Assembly (NCBI RefSeq): GCF_933775445.1
Contig: NC_065874.1
Location: forward strand, 20,530,501 to 20,594,500
Length of the DNA: 64,000 bases
Direction: 5' to 3'
From: Argentina anserina
Lineage: Eukaryota > Streptophyta > Magnoliopsida > Rosales > Rosaceae
Part shown: piece after piece, positions 10,998 through 24,954 of the stretch
How positions within the stretch are numbered: position 1 is the first letter of the stretch
Layout: every line of letters starts with the position of its first letter
Translations under genes and position numbers: made by a program
The notes under the pieces: generated by a model
Told to the model about the DNA's origin: nothing
Databases searched by the model: none
Seen by the model: only the letters and a program-made list of their open reading frames with translations

Positions 10998-12479
10998 CTC
11001 TCAAATACAATAGAAACTCGCATCAGAAGCCTTACAGAAAGATACTCAAACGAGAAATGAAAAGATACACAATTGGAATAGTAAAGATACGCAAACGATG
11101 TAAAGATACACAGTTTGAAAGAAACACACTCCCACACTTGCAAAACTCTCAAATTCAATAGAGACTCGCATCAGAAAGCCTTACAGAAAGATACTCAAAC
11201 GAGAAATGAAAACAGACACAATTGGAATAGTAAAGATACGCAAACGATGTAAAGACACTCAGTTTGAAAGAAACACACTCCAACACTTGTAAAACTCTCA
11301 AATACAATAGAAACTCGCATCAGAAGCCTTACAGAAAGATACTCAAACGAGAAATGAAAAGATACACAATTGGAATAGTAAAGATACGCAAACGATGTAA
11401 AGATACACAATTGGAATAGTAAAGATACGCAAACGATGTAAAGATACTCAGTTTGAAAGAAACACACTCACACACTTGCAAAACTCTCAAATTCAATAGA
11501 AACACGCATCCGAAAGCCTTACAGAAAGATACTCAAACGAGAAATGAAAAGATACACAATTGGAATAGTAAAGATACGCAAACGATGTAAAGATACTCAG
11601 TTTGAAAGAGACACACTCCCACACTTGTAAAACTCTCAAATTCAATAGAAACTCGCATCAGAAAGCCTTACAGAAAGATACACAAACGAGAAATGAAAAG
11701 ATACACAATTGGAATCGTAAAGATACGCAAACGATGTAAAGAGACTCAGTTTAAAAGAAACACACTCCCACACTTGCAAAACTCTCAAATACAATAGAAA
11801 CGCGCATAAGAAGCCTTACAGAAAGATACTCAAACGAGAAATGAAAAGATACACAATTGGAATAGTAAAGATACGCAAACGATGTAAAGATACTCAGTTT
11901 GAAAGAAACACACTCCCACACTTGCAAAACTCTCAAATACAATAGAAACTCCCATCAGAAGCCTTACAGAAAGATACTCAAACGAGAAATGAAAAGATAC
12001 ACAATTGGAATAGTAAAGATACGCAAACGATGTAAAGATACACAGTTTGAAAGAAACACACTCCCACACTTGCAAAACTCTCAAATTCAATAGAGACTCG
12101 CATCAGAAAGCCTTACAGAAAGATACTCAAACGAGAAATGAAAACAGACACAATTGGAATAGTAAAGATACGCAAACGATGTAAAGACACTCAGTTTGAA
12201 AGAAACACACTCCCACACTTGCAAAACTCTCAAATACAATAGAAACTCGCATCAGAAGCCTTAAAGAAAGATACTCAAACGAGAAATGATAAGATACACA
12301 ATTGGAATAGTAAAGATACGCAAACAATGTAAAGATACACAATTGGAATAGTAAAGATACGCAAACGATGTAAAGATACACAATTAGAATAGTAAAGATA
12401 CGCAAACGATGTAAAGATACTCAGTTTGAAAGAAACACACTCACACACTTGCAAAACTCTCAAATTCAATAGAAACTCG

Positions 12480-13700
12480 CATCCGAAAGCCTTACAGAAA
12501 GATACTCAAACGAGAAATGAAAAGATACACAATTGGAATAGTAAAGATACGCAAACGATGTAAAGATACTCAGTTTGAAAGAAACACACTCCCACACTTG
12601 CAAAACTCTGAAATACAATAGAAACTCGTATCAGAAGCCTTACAGAAAGATACTCAAACGAGAAATGAAAATATACACAATTGGAATAGAAAAGATACGC
12701 AAACGATGTAAAGACGCTCAGTTTGAAAGAAACACACTCCCACACTTGCAAAACTCTCAAATACAATAGAAACTCGCATCACAAGCCTTACAGAAAGATA
12801 CTCAAACGAGAAATGAAAAGATACACAATTGGAATAGAAAAGATACGCAAACGATGTAAAGATACACAATTGCAATAGTAAAGATACGCAAACGATGTAA
12901 AGATACTCAGTTTGAATGAAACACACTCCCACACTTGCAAAACTCTCAAATACAATAGAAACTCGTATCAGAAGCCTTACAGAAAGATACTCAAACGAGA
13001 AATGAAAAGATACACAATTGGAATAGTAAAGATACGCAAACGATGTAAAGATACACAATTAGAATAGTAAAGATACGCAAACGATGTAAAGATACTCAGT
13101 TTGAAAGAAACACACTCACACACTTACAAAACTCTCAAATTCAATAGAAACTCGCATCTGAAAGCCTTACAGAAAGATACTCAAACGAGAAATGAAAAGA
13201 TACACAATTGGAATAGTAAAGATACGCAAACGATGTAAAGATACTCAGTTTGAAAGAAACACACTCCCACACTTGTAAAACTCTCAAATTCAATAAAAAC
13301 TCGCATCAGAAAGCCTTACAGAAAGATACACAAACGAGAAATGAAAAGATACACAATTGGAATCGTAAAGATACGCAAACGATGTAAAGAGACTCAGTTT
13401 AAAAGAAACACACTCCCACACTTGCAAAACTCTCAAATACAATAGAAACTCGCATCAGAAGCCTTACAGAAAGATACTCAAACGAGAAATGAAAATATAC
13501 ACAATTGGAATAGTAAAGATACGCAAACGATGTAAAGATACACAATTGGAATAGTAAAGATACGCAAACGATGTAAAGATACTCAGTTTGAAAGAAACAC
13601 ACTCCCACACTTGCAAAACTCTCAAATACAATAGAAACTCGCATCAGAAGCCTTACAGAAAGATACTCAAACGAGAAATGAAAAGATACACAATTGGAAT
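12480..13700. repeat. 1796-bp-spaced segmental repeat, copy 1
   Basis: Carries the combination ctctgaaatac, ctcgtatc, gaaaatatac, gacgctcag, catcacaagcc and aatgaaacac in fixed order. The same set occurs at +1796 and at +8396. Edges are approximate because every monomer is similar. Confidence 0.8.
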
Positions 13701-14275
13701 AGTAAAGATACGCAAACGATGTAAAGATACACAATTGGAATAGTAAAGATACGCAAACGATGTAAAGATACTCAGTTTGAAAGAAACACACTCCCACACT
13801 TGCAAAACTCTCAAATTCAATAGAGACTCGCATCAGAAAGCCTTACAGAAAGATACTCAAACGAGAAATGAAAACAGACACAATTGGAATAGTAAAGATA
13901 CGCAAACGATGTAAAGACACTCAGTTTGAAAGAAACACACTCCCACACTTGTAAAACTCTCAAATACAATAGAAAGTCGCATCAGAAGCCTTACAGAAAG
14001 ATACTCAAACGAGAAATGAAAACAGACACAATTGGAATAGTAAAGATACGCAAACGATGTAAAGACACTCAGTTTGAAAGAAACACACTCCCACACTTGC
14101 AAAACTCTCAAATTCAATAGAGACTCGCATCAGAAAGCCTTACAGAAAGATACTCAAACGAGAAATGAAAACAGACACAATTGGAATAGTAAAGATACGC
14201 AAACGATGTAAAGATACTCAGTTTGAAAGAAACACACTCCCACACTTGCAAAACTCTCAAATACAATAGAAACTC

Positions 14276-15496
14276 GCATCAGAAGCCTTACAGAAAGATA
14301 CTCAAACGAGAAATGAAAAGATACACAATTGGAATAGTAAAGATACGCAAACGATGTAAAGATACTCAGTTTGAAAGAAACACACTCCCACACTTGCAAA
14401 ACTCTGAAATACAATAGAAACTCGTATCAGAAGCCTTACAGAAAGATACTCAAACGAGAAATGAAAATATACACAATTGGAATAGAAAAGATACGCAAAC
14501 GATGTAAAGACGCTCAGTTTGAAAGAAACACACTCCCACACTTGCAAAACTCTCAAATACAATAGAAACTCGCATCACAAGCCTTACAGAAAGATACTCA
14601 AACGAGAAATGAAAAGATACACAATTGGAATAGAAAAGATACGCAAACGATGTAAAGATACACAATTGCAATAGTAAAGATACGCAAACGATGTAAAGAT
14701 ACTCAGTTTGAATGAAACACACTCCCACACTTGCAAAACTCTCAAATACAATAGAAACTCGTATCAGAAGCCTTACAGAAAGATACTCAAACGAGAAATG
14801 AAAAGATACACAATTGGAATAGTAAAGATACGCAAACGATGTAAAGATACACAATTAGAATAGTAAAGATACGCAAACGATGTAAAGATACTCAGTTTGA
14901 AAGAAACACACTCACACACTTACAAAACTCTCAAATTCAATAGAAACTCGCATCTGAAAGCCTTACAGAAAGATACTCAAACGAGAAATGAAAAGATACA
15001 CAATTGGAATAGTAAAGATACGCAAACGATGTAAAGATACTCAGTTTGAAAGAAACACACTCCCACACTTGTAAAACTCTCAAATTCAATAAAAACTCGC
15101 ATCAGAAAGCCTTACAGAAAGATACACAAACGAGAAATGAAAAGATACACAATTGGAATCGTAAAGATACGCAAACGATGTAAAGAGACTCAGTTTAAAA
15201 GAAACACACTCCCACACTTGTAAAACTCTCAAATACAATAGAAAGTCGCATCAGAAGCCTTACAGAAAGATACTCAAACGAGAAATGAAAATATACACAA
15301 TTGGAATAGTAAAGATACGCAAACGATGTAAAGATACACAATTGGAATAGTAAAGATACGCAAACGATGTAAAGATACTCAGTTTGAAAGAAACACACTC
15401 CCACACTTGCAAAACTCTCAAATACAATAGAAACTCGCATCAGAAGCCTTACAGAAAGATACTCAAACGAGAAATGAAAAGATACACAATTGGAAT
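14276..15496. repeat. 1796-bp-spaced segmental repeat, copy 2
   Basis: Same ordered variants as 12480-13700 (gacgctcag near 14510, catcacaagcc near 14572, ataaaaactcgcatc near 15090). Near 15220-15245 it differs by a cttgtaaaa/gaaagtcgc monomer start that copy 1 lacks, a sign of local exchange. Confidence 0.8.
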
Positions 15497-15651
15497 AGTA
15501 AAGATACGCAAACGATGTAAAGACACTCAGTTTGAAAGAAACACACTCCCACACTTGTAAAACTCTCAAATACAATAGAAAGTCGCATCAGAAGCCTTAC
15601 AGAAAGATACTCAAACGAGAAATGAAAAGATACACAATTGGAATAGAAAAG

Positions 15652-16628
15652 ATACGCAAACGATGTAAAGATACACAATTGCAATAGTAAAGATACGCAA
15701 ACGATGTAAAGATACTCAGTTTGAAAGAAACACACTCCCACACTTGCAAAACTCTCAAATACAATAGAAACTCGCATCAGAAGCCTTACAGAAAGATACT
15801 CAAACGAGAAATGAAAAGATACACAATAGGAATAGTAAAGATACGCAAACGATGTAAAGATACACAATTGGAATAGTAAAGATACGCAAACGATGTAAAG
15901 ATACTCAGTTTGAAAGAAACACACTCCCACACTTGCAAAACTCTCAAATACAATAGAAACTCGCATCAGAAGCCTTACAGAAAGATACTCAAACGAGAAA
16001 TGAAAAGATACACAATTGGAATAGTAAAGATGCGTAAACGATGTAAAGATACACAATCGGAATAGTAAAGATACGCAAACGATGTAAAGATACTCAGTTT
16101 GAAAGAAACACACTCCCACACTTGCAAAACTCTCAAATACAATAGAAACTCGCATTAGAAGCCTTACAGAAAGATACTCAAACGAGAAATGAAAAGATAC
16201 ACAATTGGAATAGTAAAGATACGTAAACGATGTAAAGATACACAATTGGAATAGTAAAGATACGCAAACGATGTAAAGATACTCAGTTTGAAAGAAACAC
16301 ACTCCCACACTTGCAAAACTCTCAAATTCAATAGAGACTCGCATCAGAAAGCCTTACAAAAAGATACTCAAACGAGAAATGAAAAGATACACAATTGGAA
16401 TAGTAAAGATACGCAAACGATGTAAAGACACTCAGTTTGAAAGAAACACACTCCCACACTTGCAAAACTCTCAAATACAAAAGAAACTCGCATCAGAAGC
16501 CTTACAGAAAGATACTCAAACGAGAAATGAAAAGATACACAATTGGAATAGTAAAGATACGCAAACGATGTAAAGACACTCAGTTTGAAAGAAACACACT
16601 CCCACACTTGCAAAACTCTCAAATACAA
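15652..16628. repeat. 4048-bp-spaced segmental repeat, copy 1
   Basis: A run of 189-bp monomers followed by 148-bp monomers, including ttacaaaaagatac and atacaaaagaaactc, repeated at +4048. Small differences such as caataggaatag (near 15827) and gatgcgtaaac (near 16030) are private to this copy. Confidence 0.8.
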
Positions 16629-17060
16629 TAGAAACTCGCATCAGAAGCCTTACAGAAAGATACTCAAACGAGAAATGAAAAGATACACAATTGGAATAGT
16701 AAAGATACGCAAACGATGTAAAGACACTCAGTTTGAAAGAAACACACTCCCACACTTGCAAAACTCTCAAATACAATAGAAACTCGTATCAGAAGCCTTA
16801 CAGAAAGATACTCAAACGAGAAATGAAAAGATACACAATTGGAATAGTAAAGATACGCAAACGATGTAAAGATACACAATTAGAATAGTAAAGATACGCA
16901 AACGATGTAAAGATACTCAGTTTGAAAGAAACACACTCACACACTTGCAAAACTCTCAAATTCAATAGAAACTCGCATCCGAAAGCCTTACAGAAAGATA
17001 CTCAAACGAGAAATGAAAAGATACACAATTGGAATAGTAAAGATACGCAAACGATGTAAA

Positions 17061-17104
17061 GATACACAATTGCAATAGTAAAGATACACAATTAGAATAG
17101 TAAA
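17061..17104. repeat. 22-bp sub-repeat duplication within a monomer
   Basis: Two consecutive copies of gatacacaattg/agaatagtaaa without the intervening 19-bp gatacgcaaacgatgtaaa. This shows that the 41-bp block is itself 22 + 19 bp, and that the halves can be duplicated separately. The same event is seen near 28302-28345. Confidence 0.85.
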
Positions 17105-18729
17105 GATACGCAAACGATGTAAAGATACTCAGTTTGAAAGAAACACACTCACACACTTGCAAAACTCTCAAATTCAATAGAAACTCGCATCCGAAAGCCT
17201 TACAGAAAGATACACAAACGAGAAATGAAAAGATACACAATTGGAATAGTAAAGATACGCAAACGATGTAAAGATACTCAGTTTAAAAGAAACACACTCC
17301 CACACTTGCAAAACTCTCAAATACAATAGAAACTCGCATCAGAAGCCTTACAGAAAGATACTCAAACGAGAAATGAAAAGATACACAATTGGAATAGTAA
17401 AGATACGCAAACGATGTAAAGATACACAATTGGAATAGTAAAGATACGCAAACGATGTAAAGATACTCTGTTTGAAAGAAACACACTCCCACACTTGCAA
17501 AACTCTCAAATACAATAGAAACTCGCATCAGAAGCCTTACAGAAAGATACTCAAACGAGAAATGAAAAGATACACAATTGGAATAGTAAAGATACGCAAA
17601 CGATGTAAAGATACACAATTGGAATCGTAAAGATACGCAAACGATGTAAAGATACTCAGTTTGAAAGAAACACACTCCCACACTTGCAAAACTCTCAAAT
17701 TCAATAGAAACTCGCATCAGAAAGTCTTACAGAAAGATACTCAAACGAGAAATGAAAAGATACACAATTGGAATAGTAAACATATGCAAACGATGTAAAG
17801 ATACTCAGTTTGAAAGAAACACACTCCCACACTTGCAAAACTCTCAAATACAATAGAAACTCGCATCAGAAGCCTTACAGAAAGATACTCAAACGAGAAA
17901 TGAAAAGATACACAATTGGAATAGTAAAGATACGCAAACGATGTAAAGATAGTCAGTTTGAAAGAAACACACTCCCACACTTGCAAAACTCTCAAATACA
18001 ATAGAAACTCGCATCAGAAGCCTTACAGAAATATACTCAAACGAGAAATGAAAAGATACACAATTGGAATAGTAAACATATGCAAACGATGTAAAGATAC
18101 TCAGTTTGAAAGAAACACACGCCCACACTTGCAAAACTCTCAAATACAATAGAAACTCGCATCAGAAGCCTTACAGAAAGATACTCAAACGAGAAATGAA
18201 AAGATACACAATTGGAATAGTAAAGATACGCAAACGATGTAAAGATACACAATTGGAATAGTAAAGATACGCAAACGATGTAAAGATACTCAGTTTGAAA
18301 GAAACACACTCCCACACTTGCAAAACTCTCAAATTCAATAGAGACTCGCATCAGAAAGCCTTACAGAAAGATACTCAAACGAGAAATGAAAACAGACACA
18401 ATTGGAATAGTAAAGATACGCAAACGATGTAAAGACACTCAGTTTGAAAGAAACACACTCCCACACTTGTAAAACTCTCAAATACAATAGAAACTCGCAT
18501 CAGAAGCCTTACAGAAAGATACTCAAACGAGAAATGAAAAGATACACAATTGGAATAGAAAAGATACGCAACCGATGTAAAGATACACAATTGCAATAGT
18601 AAAGATACGCAAATGATGTAAAGATACTCAGTTTGAAAGAAACACACTCCCACACTTGCAAAACTCTCAAATACAATAGAAACTCGCATCAGAAGCCTTA
18701 CAGAAAGATACTCAAACGAGAAATGAAAA

Positions 18730-18893
18730 GATACACAATTGGAATAGAAAAGATACGCAAACGATGTAAAGATACACAATTGCAATAGTAAAGATACGCA
18801 AACGATGTAAAGATACACAATTGGAATAGAAAAGATACGCAAACGATGTAAAGATACACAATTGCAATAGTAAAGATACGCAAACGATGTAAA
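18730..18893. repeat. Four-fold 41-bp sub-repeat in one monomer
   Basis: Four consecutive 41-bp blocks (starts 18730, 18771, 18812, 18853) where the 148-bp monomer has one. They alternate ggaatagaaaag and gcaatagtaaag, so the expansion happened as an 82-bp pair. The resulting monomer is about 271 bp. Confidence 0.92.
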
Positions 18894-19699
18894 GATACTC
18901 AGTTTGAAAGAAACACACTCCCACACTTGCAAAACTCTCAAATACAATAGAAACTCGTATCAGAAGCCTTACAGAAAGATACTCAAACGAGAAATGAAAA
19001 GATACACAATGGGAATAGTAAAGATACGCAAACGATGTAAAGATACACAATTAGAATAGTAAAGATACGCAAACGATGTAAAGATACTCAGTTTGAAAGA
19101 AAGACACTCACACACTTGCAAAACTCTCAAATTCAATAGAAACTCGCATCTGAAAGCCTTACAGAAAGATACTCAAACGAGAAATGAAAAGATACACAAT
19201 TGGAATAGTAAAGATACGCAAACGATGTAAAGATACTCAGTTTGAAAGAAACACACTCCCACACTTGTAAAACTCTCAAATTCAATAAAAACTCGCATCA
19301 GAAAGCCTTACAGAAAGATACACAAACGAGAAATGAAAAGATACAGAATTGGAATCGTAAAGATACGCAAACGATGTAAAGAGACTCAGTTTAAAAGAAA
19401 CAGACTCCCACACTTGCAAAACTCTCAAATACAATAGAAACTCGCATCAGAAGCCTTACAGAAAGATACTCAAACGAGAAATGAAAAGATACACAATTGG
19501 AATAGTAAAGATACGCAAACGATGTAAAGATACACAATTGGAATAGTAAAGATACGCAAACGATGTAAAGATACACAATTAGAATAGTAAAGATACGCAA
19601 ACGATGTAAAGATACTCAGTTTGAAAGAAACACACTCCCACACTTGCAAAACTCTCAAATACAATAGAAACTCGCATCAGAAGCCTTACAGAAAGATAC

Positions 19700-20676
19700 T
19701 CAAACGAGAAATGAAAAGATACACAATTGCAATAGTAAAGATACGCAAACGATGTAAAGATACTCAGTTTGAAAGAAACACACTCCCACACTTGCAAAAC
19801 TCTCAAATACAATAGAAACTCGCATCAGAAGCCTTACAGAAAGATACTCAAACGAGAAATGAAAAGATACACAATTGGAATAGAAAAGATACGCAAACGA
19901 TGTAAAGATACACAATTGGAATAGTAAAGATACGCAAACGATGTAAAGATACTCAGTTTGAAAGAAACACACTCCCACACTTGCAAAACTCTCAAATACA
20001 ATAGAAACTCGCATCAGAAGCCTTACAGAAAGATACTCAAACGAGAAATGAAAAGATACACAATTGGAATAGTAAAGATACGTAAACGATGTAAAGATAC
20101 ACAATTGGAATAGTAAAGATACGCAAACGATGTAAAGATACTCAGTTTGAAAGAAACACACTCCCACACTTGCAAAACTCTCAAATACAATAGAAACTCG
20201 CATCAGAAGCCTTACAGAAAGATACTCAAACGAGAAATGAAAAGATACACAATTGGAATAGTAAAGATACGTAAACGATGTAAAGATACACAATTGGAAT
20301 AGTAAAGATACGCAAACGATGTAAAGATACTCAGTTTGAAAGAAACACACTCCCACACTTGCAAAACTCTCAAATTCAATAGAGACTCGCATCAGAAAGC
20401 CTTACAAAAAGATACTCAAACGAGAAATGAAAAGATACACAATTGGAATAGTAAAGATACGCAAACGATGTAAAGACACTCAGTTTGAAAGAAACACACT
20501 CCCACACTTGCAAAACTCTCAAATACAAAAGAAACTCGCATCAGAAGCCTTACAGAAAGATACTCAAACGAGAAATGAAAAGATACACAATTGGAATAGT
20601 AAAGATACGCAAACGATGTAAAGACACTCAGTTTGAAAGAAACACACTCCCACACTTGCAAAACTCTCAAATACAA
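19700..20676. repeat. 4048-bp-spaced segmental repeat, copy 2
   Basis: Matches 15652-16628 in monomer length order and in the ttacaaaaagatac/atacaaaag pair (near 20403 and 20523). Confidence 0.8.
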
Positions 20677-20875
20677 TAGAAACTCGCATCAGAAGCCTTA
20701 CAGAAAGATACTCAAACGAGAAATGAAAAGATACACAATTGGAATAGAAAAGATACGTAAACGATGTAAAGATACACAATTGGAATAGTAAAGATACGCA
20801 AACGATGTAAAGACACTCAGTTTGAAAGAAACACACTCCCACACTTGCAAAACTCTCAAATTCAATAGAAACTCG

Positions 20876-22500
20876 CATCCGAAAGCCTTACAGAAAGATA
20901 CTCAAACGAGAAATGAAAAGATACACAATTGGAATAGTAAAGATACGCAAACGATGTAAAGATACTCAGTTTGAAAGAAACACACTCCCACACTTGCAAA
21001 ACTCTGAAATACAATAGAAACTCGTATCAGAAGCCTTACAGAAAGATACTCAAACGAGAAATGAAAATATACACAATTGGAATAGAAAAGATACGCAAAC
21101 GATGTAAAGACGCTCAGTTTGAAAGAAACACACTCCCACACTTGCAAAACTCTCAAATACAATAGAAACTCGCATCACAAGCCTTACAGAAAGATACTCA
21201 AACGAGAAATGAAAAGATACACAATTGGAATAGAAAAGATACGCAAACGATGTAAAGATACACAATTGCAATAGTAAAGATACGCAAACGATGTAAAGAT
21301 ACTCAGTTTGAATGAAACACACTCCCACACTTGCAAAACTCTCAAATACAATAGAAACTCGTATCAGAAGCCTTACAGAAAGATACTCAAACGAGAAATG
21401 AAAAGATACACAATTGGAATAGTAAAGATACGCAAACGATGTAAAGATACACAATTAGAATAGTAAAGATACGCAAACGATGTAAAGATACTCAGTTTGA
21501 AAGAAACACACTCACACACTTACAAAACTCTCAAATTCAATAGAAACTCGCATCTGAAAGCCTTACAGAAAGATACTCAAACGAGAAATGAAAAGATACA
21601 CAATTGGAATAGTAAAGATACGCAAACGATGTAAAGATACTCAGTTTGAAAGAAACACACTCCCACACTTGTAAAACTCTCAAATTCAATAAAAACTCGC
21701 ATCAGAAAGCCTTACAGAAAGATACACAAACGAGAAATGAAAAGATACACAATTGGAATCGTAAAGATACGCAAACGATGTAAAGAGACTCAGTTTAAAA
21801 GAAACACACTCCCACACTTGCAAAACTCTCAAATACAATAGAAACTCGCATCAGAAGCCTTACAGAAAGATACTCAAACGAGAAATGAAAATATACACAA
21901 TTGGAATAGTAAAGATACGCAAACGATGTAAAGATACACAATTGGAATAGTAAAGATACGCAAACGATGTAAAGATACTCAGTTTGAAAGAAACACACTC
22001 CCACACTTGCAAAACTCTCAAATACAATAGAAACTCGCATCAGAAGCCTTACAGAAAGATACTCAAACGAGAAATGAAAAGATACACAATTGGAATAGTA
22101 AAGATACGCAAACGATGTAAAGATACACAATTGGAATAGTAAAGATACGCAAACGATGTAAAGATACTCAGTTTGAAAGAAACACACTCCCACACTTGCA
22201 AAACTCTCAAATTCAATAGAGACTCGCATCAGAAAGCCTTACAGAAAGATACTCAAACGAGAAATGAAAACAGACACAATTGGAATAGTAAAGATACGCA
22301 AACGATGTAAAGACACTCAGTTTGAAAGAAACACACTCCCACACTTGTAAAACTCTCAAATACAATAGAAAGTCGCATCAGAAGCCTTACAGAAAGATAC
22401 TCAAACGAGAAATGAAAAGATACACAATTGGAATAGTAAAGATACGCAAACGATGTAAAGATACTCAGTTTGAAAGAAACACACTCCCACACTTGCAAAA
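20876..22500. repeat. Segmental repeat, copy 3 (8396 bp from copy 1)
   Basis: Repeats the copy 1 variant series (gacgctcag near 21110, catcacaagcc near 21172) and continues to match copy 1 downstream, past the gaaaacagacac unit near 22268. It is therefore a longer match to copy 1 than copy 2 is. Confidence 0.8.
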
Positions 22501-23373
22501 CTCTCAAATACAATAGAAACTCGCATCAGAAGCCTTACAGAAATATACTCAAACGAGAAATGAAAAGATACACAATTGGAATAGTAAAGATACGCAAACG
22601 ATGTAAAGATACACAATTGGAATCGTAAAGATACGCAAACGATGTAAAGATACTCAGTTTGAAAGAAACACACTCCCACACTTGCAAAACTCTCAAATTC
22701 AATAGAAACTCGCATCAGAAAGCCTTACAGAAAGATACTCAAACGAGAAATGAAAAGATACACAACTAGAATAGTAAAGATACGCAAACGATGTAAAGAT
22801 ACTCAGTTTGAAAGAAACACACTCACACACTTGCAAAACTCTCAAATTCAATAGAAACTCGCATCCGAAAGCCTTACAGAAAGATACACAAACGAGAAAT
22901 GAAAAGATACACAATTAGAATAGTAAAGATACGCAAACGATGTAAAGATACTCAGTTTAAAAGAAACACACTCCCACACTTGCAAAACTCTCAAATACAA
23001 TAGAAACTCGCATCAGAAGCCTTACAGAAAGATACTCAAACGAGAAATGAAAAGATACACAATTGGAATAGTAAAGATACGCAAACGATGTAAAGATACT
23101 CAGTTTGAAAGAAACACACTCCCACACTTGCAAAACTCTCAAATACAATAGAAACTCGCATCAGAAGCCTTACAGAAATATACTCAAACGAGAAATGAAA
23201 AGATACACAATTGGAATAGTAAAGATACGCAAACGATGTAAAGATACACAATTGGAATCGTAAAGATACGCAAACGATGTAAAGATACTCAGTTTGAAAG
23301 AAACACAATCCCACACTTGCAAAACTCTCAAATTCAATAGAAACTCGCATCAGAAAGCCTTACAGAAAGATAC

Positions 23374-24954
23374 TCAAACGAGAAATGAAAAGATACACAA
23401 TTGGAATAGTAAACATATGCAAACGATGTAAAGATACTCAGTTTGAAAGAAACACACTCCCACACTTGCAAAACTCTCAAATACAATAGAAACTCGCATC
23501 AGAAGCCTTACAGAAAGATACTCAAACGAGAAATGAAAATATACACAATTGGAATAGTAAAGATACGCAAACGATGTAAAGATACACAATTGGAATAGTA
23601 AAGATACGCAAACGATGTAAAGATACTCAGTTTGAAAGAAACACACTCCCACACTTGCAAAACTCTCAAATACAATAGAAACTCGCATCAGAAGCCTTAC
23701 AGAAAGATACTCAAACGAGAAATGAAAAGATACACAATTGGAATAGTAAAGATACGCAAACGATGTAAAGATACACAATTGGAATAGTAAAGATACGCAA
23801 ACGATGTAAAGATACTCAGTTTGAAAGAAACACACTCCCACACTTGCAAAACTCTCAAATTCAATAGAGACTCGCATCAGAAAGCCTTACAGAAAGATAC
23901 TCAAACGAGAAATGAAAACAGACACAATTGGAATAGTAAAGATACGCAAACGATGTAAAGACACTCAGTTTGAAAGAAACACACTCCCACACTTGTAAAA
24001 CTCTCAAATACAATAGAAACTCGCATCAGAAGCCTTACAGAAAGATACTCAAACGAGAAATGAAAAGATACACAATTGGAATAGAAAAGATACGCAACCG
24101 ATGTAAAGATACACAATTGCAATAGTAAAGATACGCAAATGATGTAAAGATACTCAGTTTGAAAGAAACACACTCCCACACTTGCAAAACTCTCAAATAC
24201 AATAGAAACTCGCATCAGAAGCCTTACAGAAAGATACTCAAACGAGAAATGAAAAGATACACAATTGGAATAGTAAAGATACGCAAACGATGTAAAGATA
24301 CACAATTGGAATAGTAAAGATACGCAAACGATGTAAAGATACTCAGTTTGAAAGAAACACACTCCCACACTTGCAAAACTCTCAAATTCAATAGAGACTC
24401 GCATCAGAAAGCCTTACAGAAAGATACTCAAACGAGAAATGAAAACAGACACAATTGGAATAGTAAAGATACGCAAACGATGTAAAGACACTCAGTTTGA
24501 AAGAAACACACTCCCACACTTGTAAAACTCTCAAATACAATAGAAACTCGCATCAGAAGCCTTACAGAAAGATACTCAAACGAGAAATGAAAAGATACAC
24601 AATTGGAATAGAAAAGATACGCAAACGATGTAAAGATACACAATTGCAATAGTAAAGATACGCAAACGATGTAAAGATACTCAGTTTGAAAGAAACACAC
24701 TCCCACACTTGCAAAACTCTCAAATACAATAGAAACTCGCATCAGAAGCCTTACAGAAAGATACTCAAACGAGAAATGAAAAGATACACAATTGGAATAG
24801 TAAAGATACGTAAACGATGTAAAGATACACAATTGGAATAGTAAAGATACGCAAACGATGTAAAGATACTCAGTTTGAAAGAAACACACTCCCACACTTG
24901 CAAAACTCTCAAATACAATAGAAACTCGCATCAGAAAGCCTTACAGAAAGATAC
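23374..24954. repeat. Three tandem 527-bp trimers
   Basis: Three consecutive 527-bp units (starts 23374, 23901, 24428), each 149 + 189 + 189 bp. The second and third start in gaaaacagacac monomers. This is a small HOR nested in the larger duplicated segment. Confidence 0.85.

Noticed and set aside
15463..16344. 293-codon minus-strand open frame (and similar ones at 24955, 30374, 33746, 36696 and 42408)
   Set aside because: It is made of repeated satellite units, is cyclic in sequence, ends whenever a 148-bp unit shifts the frame, and resembles no known protein family.
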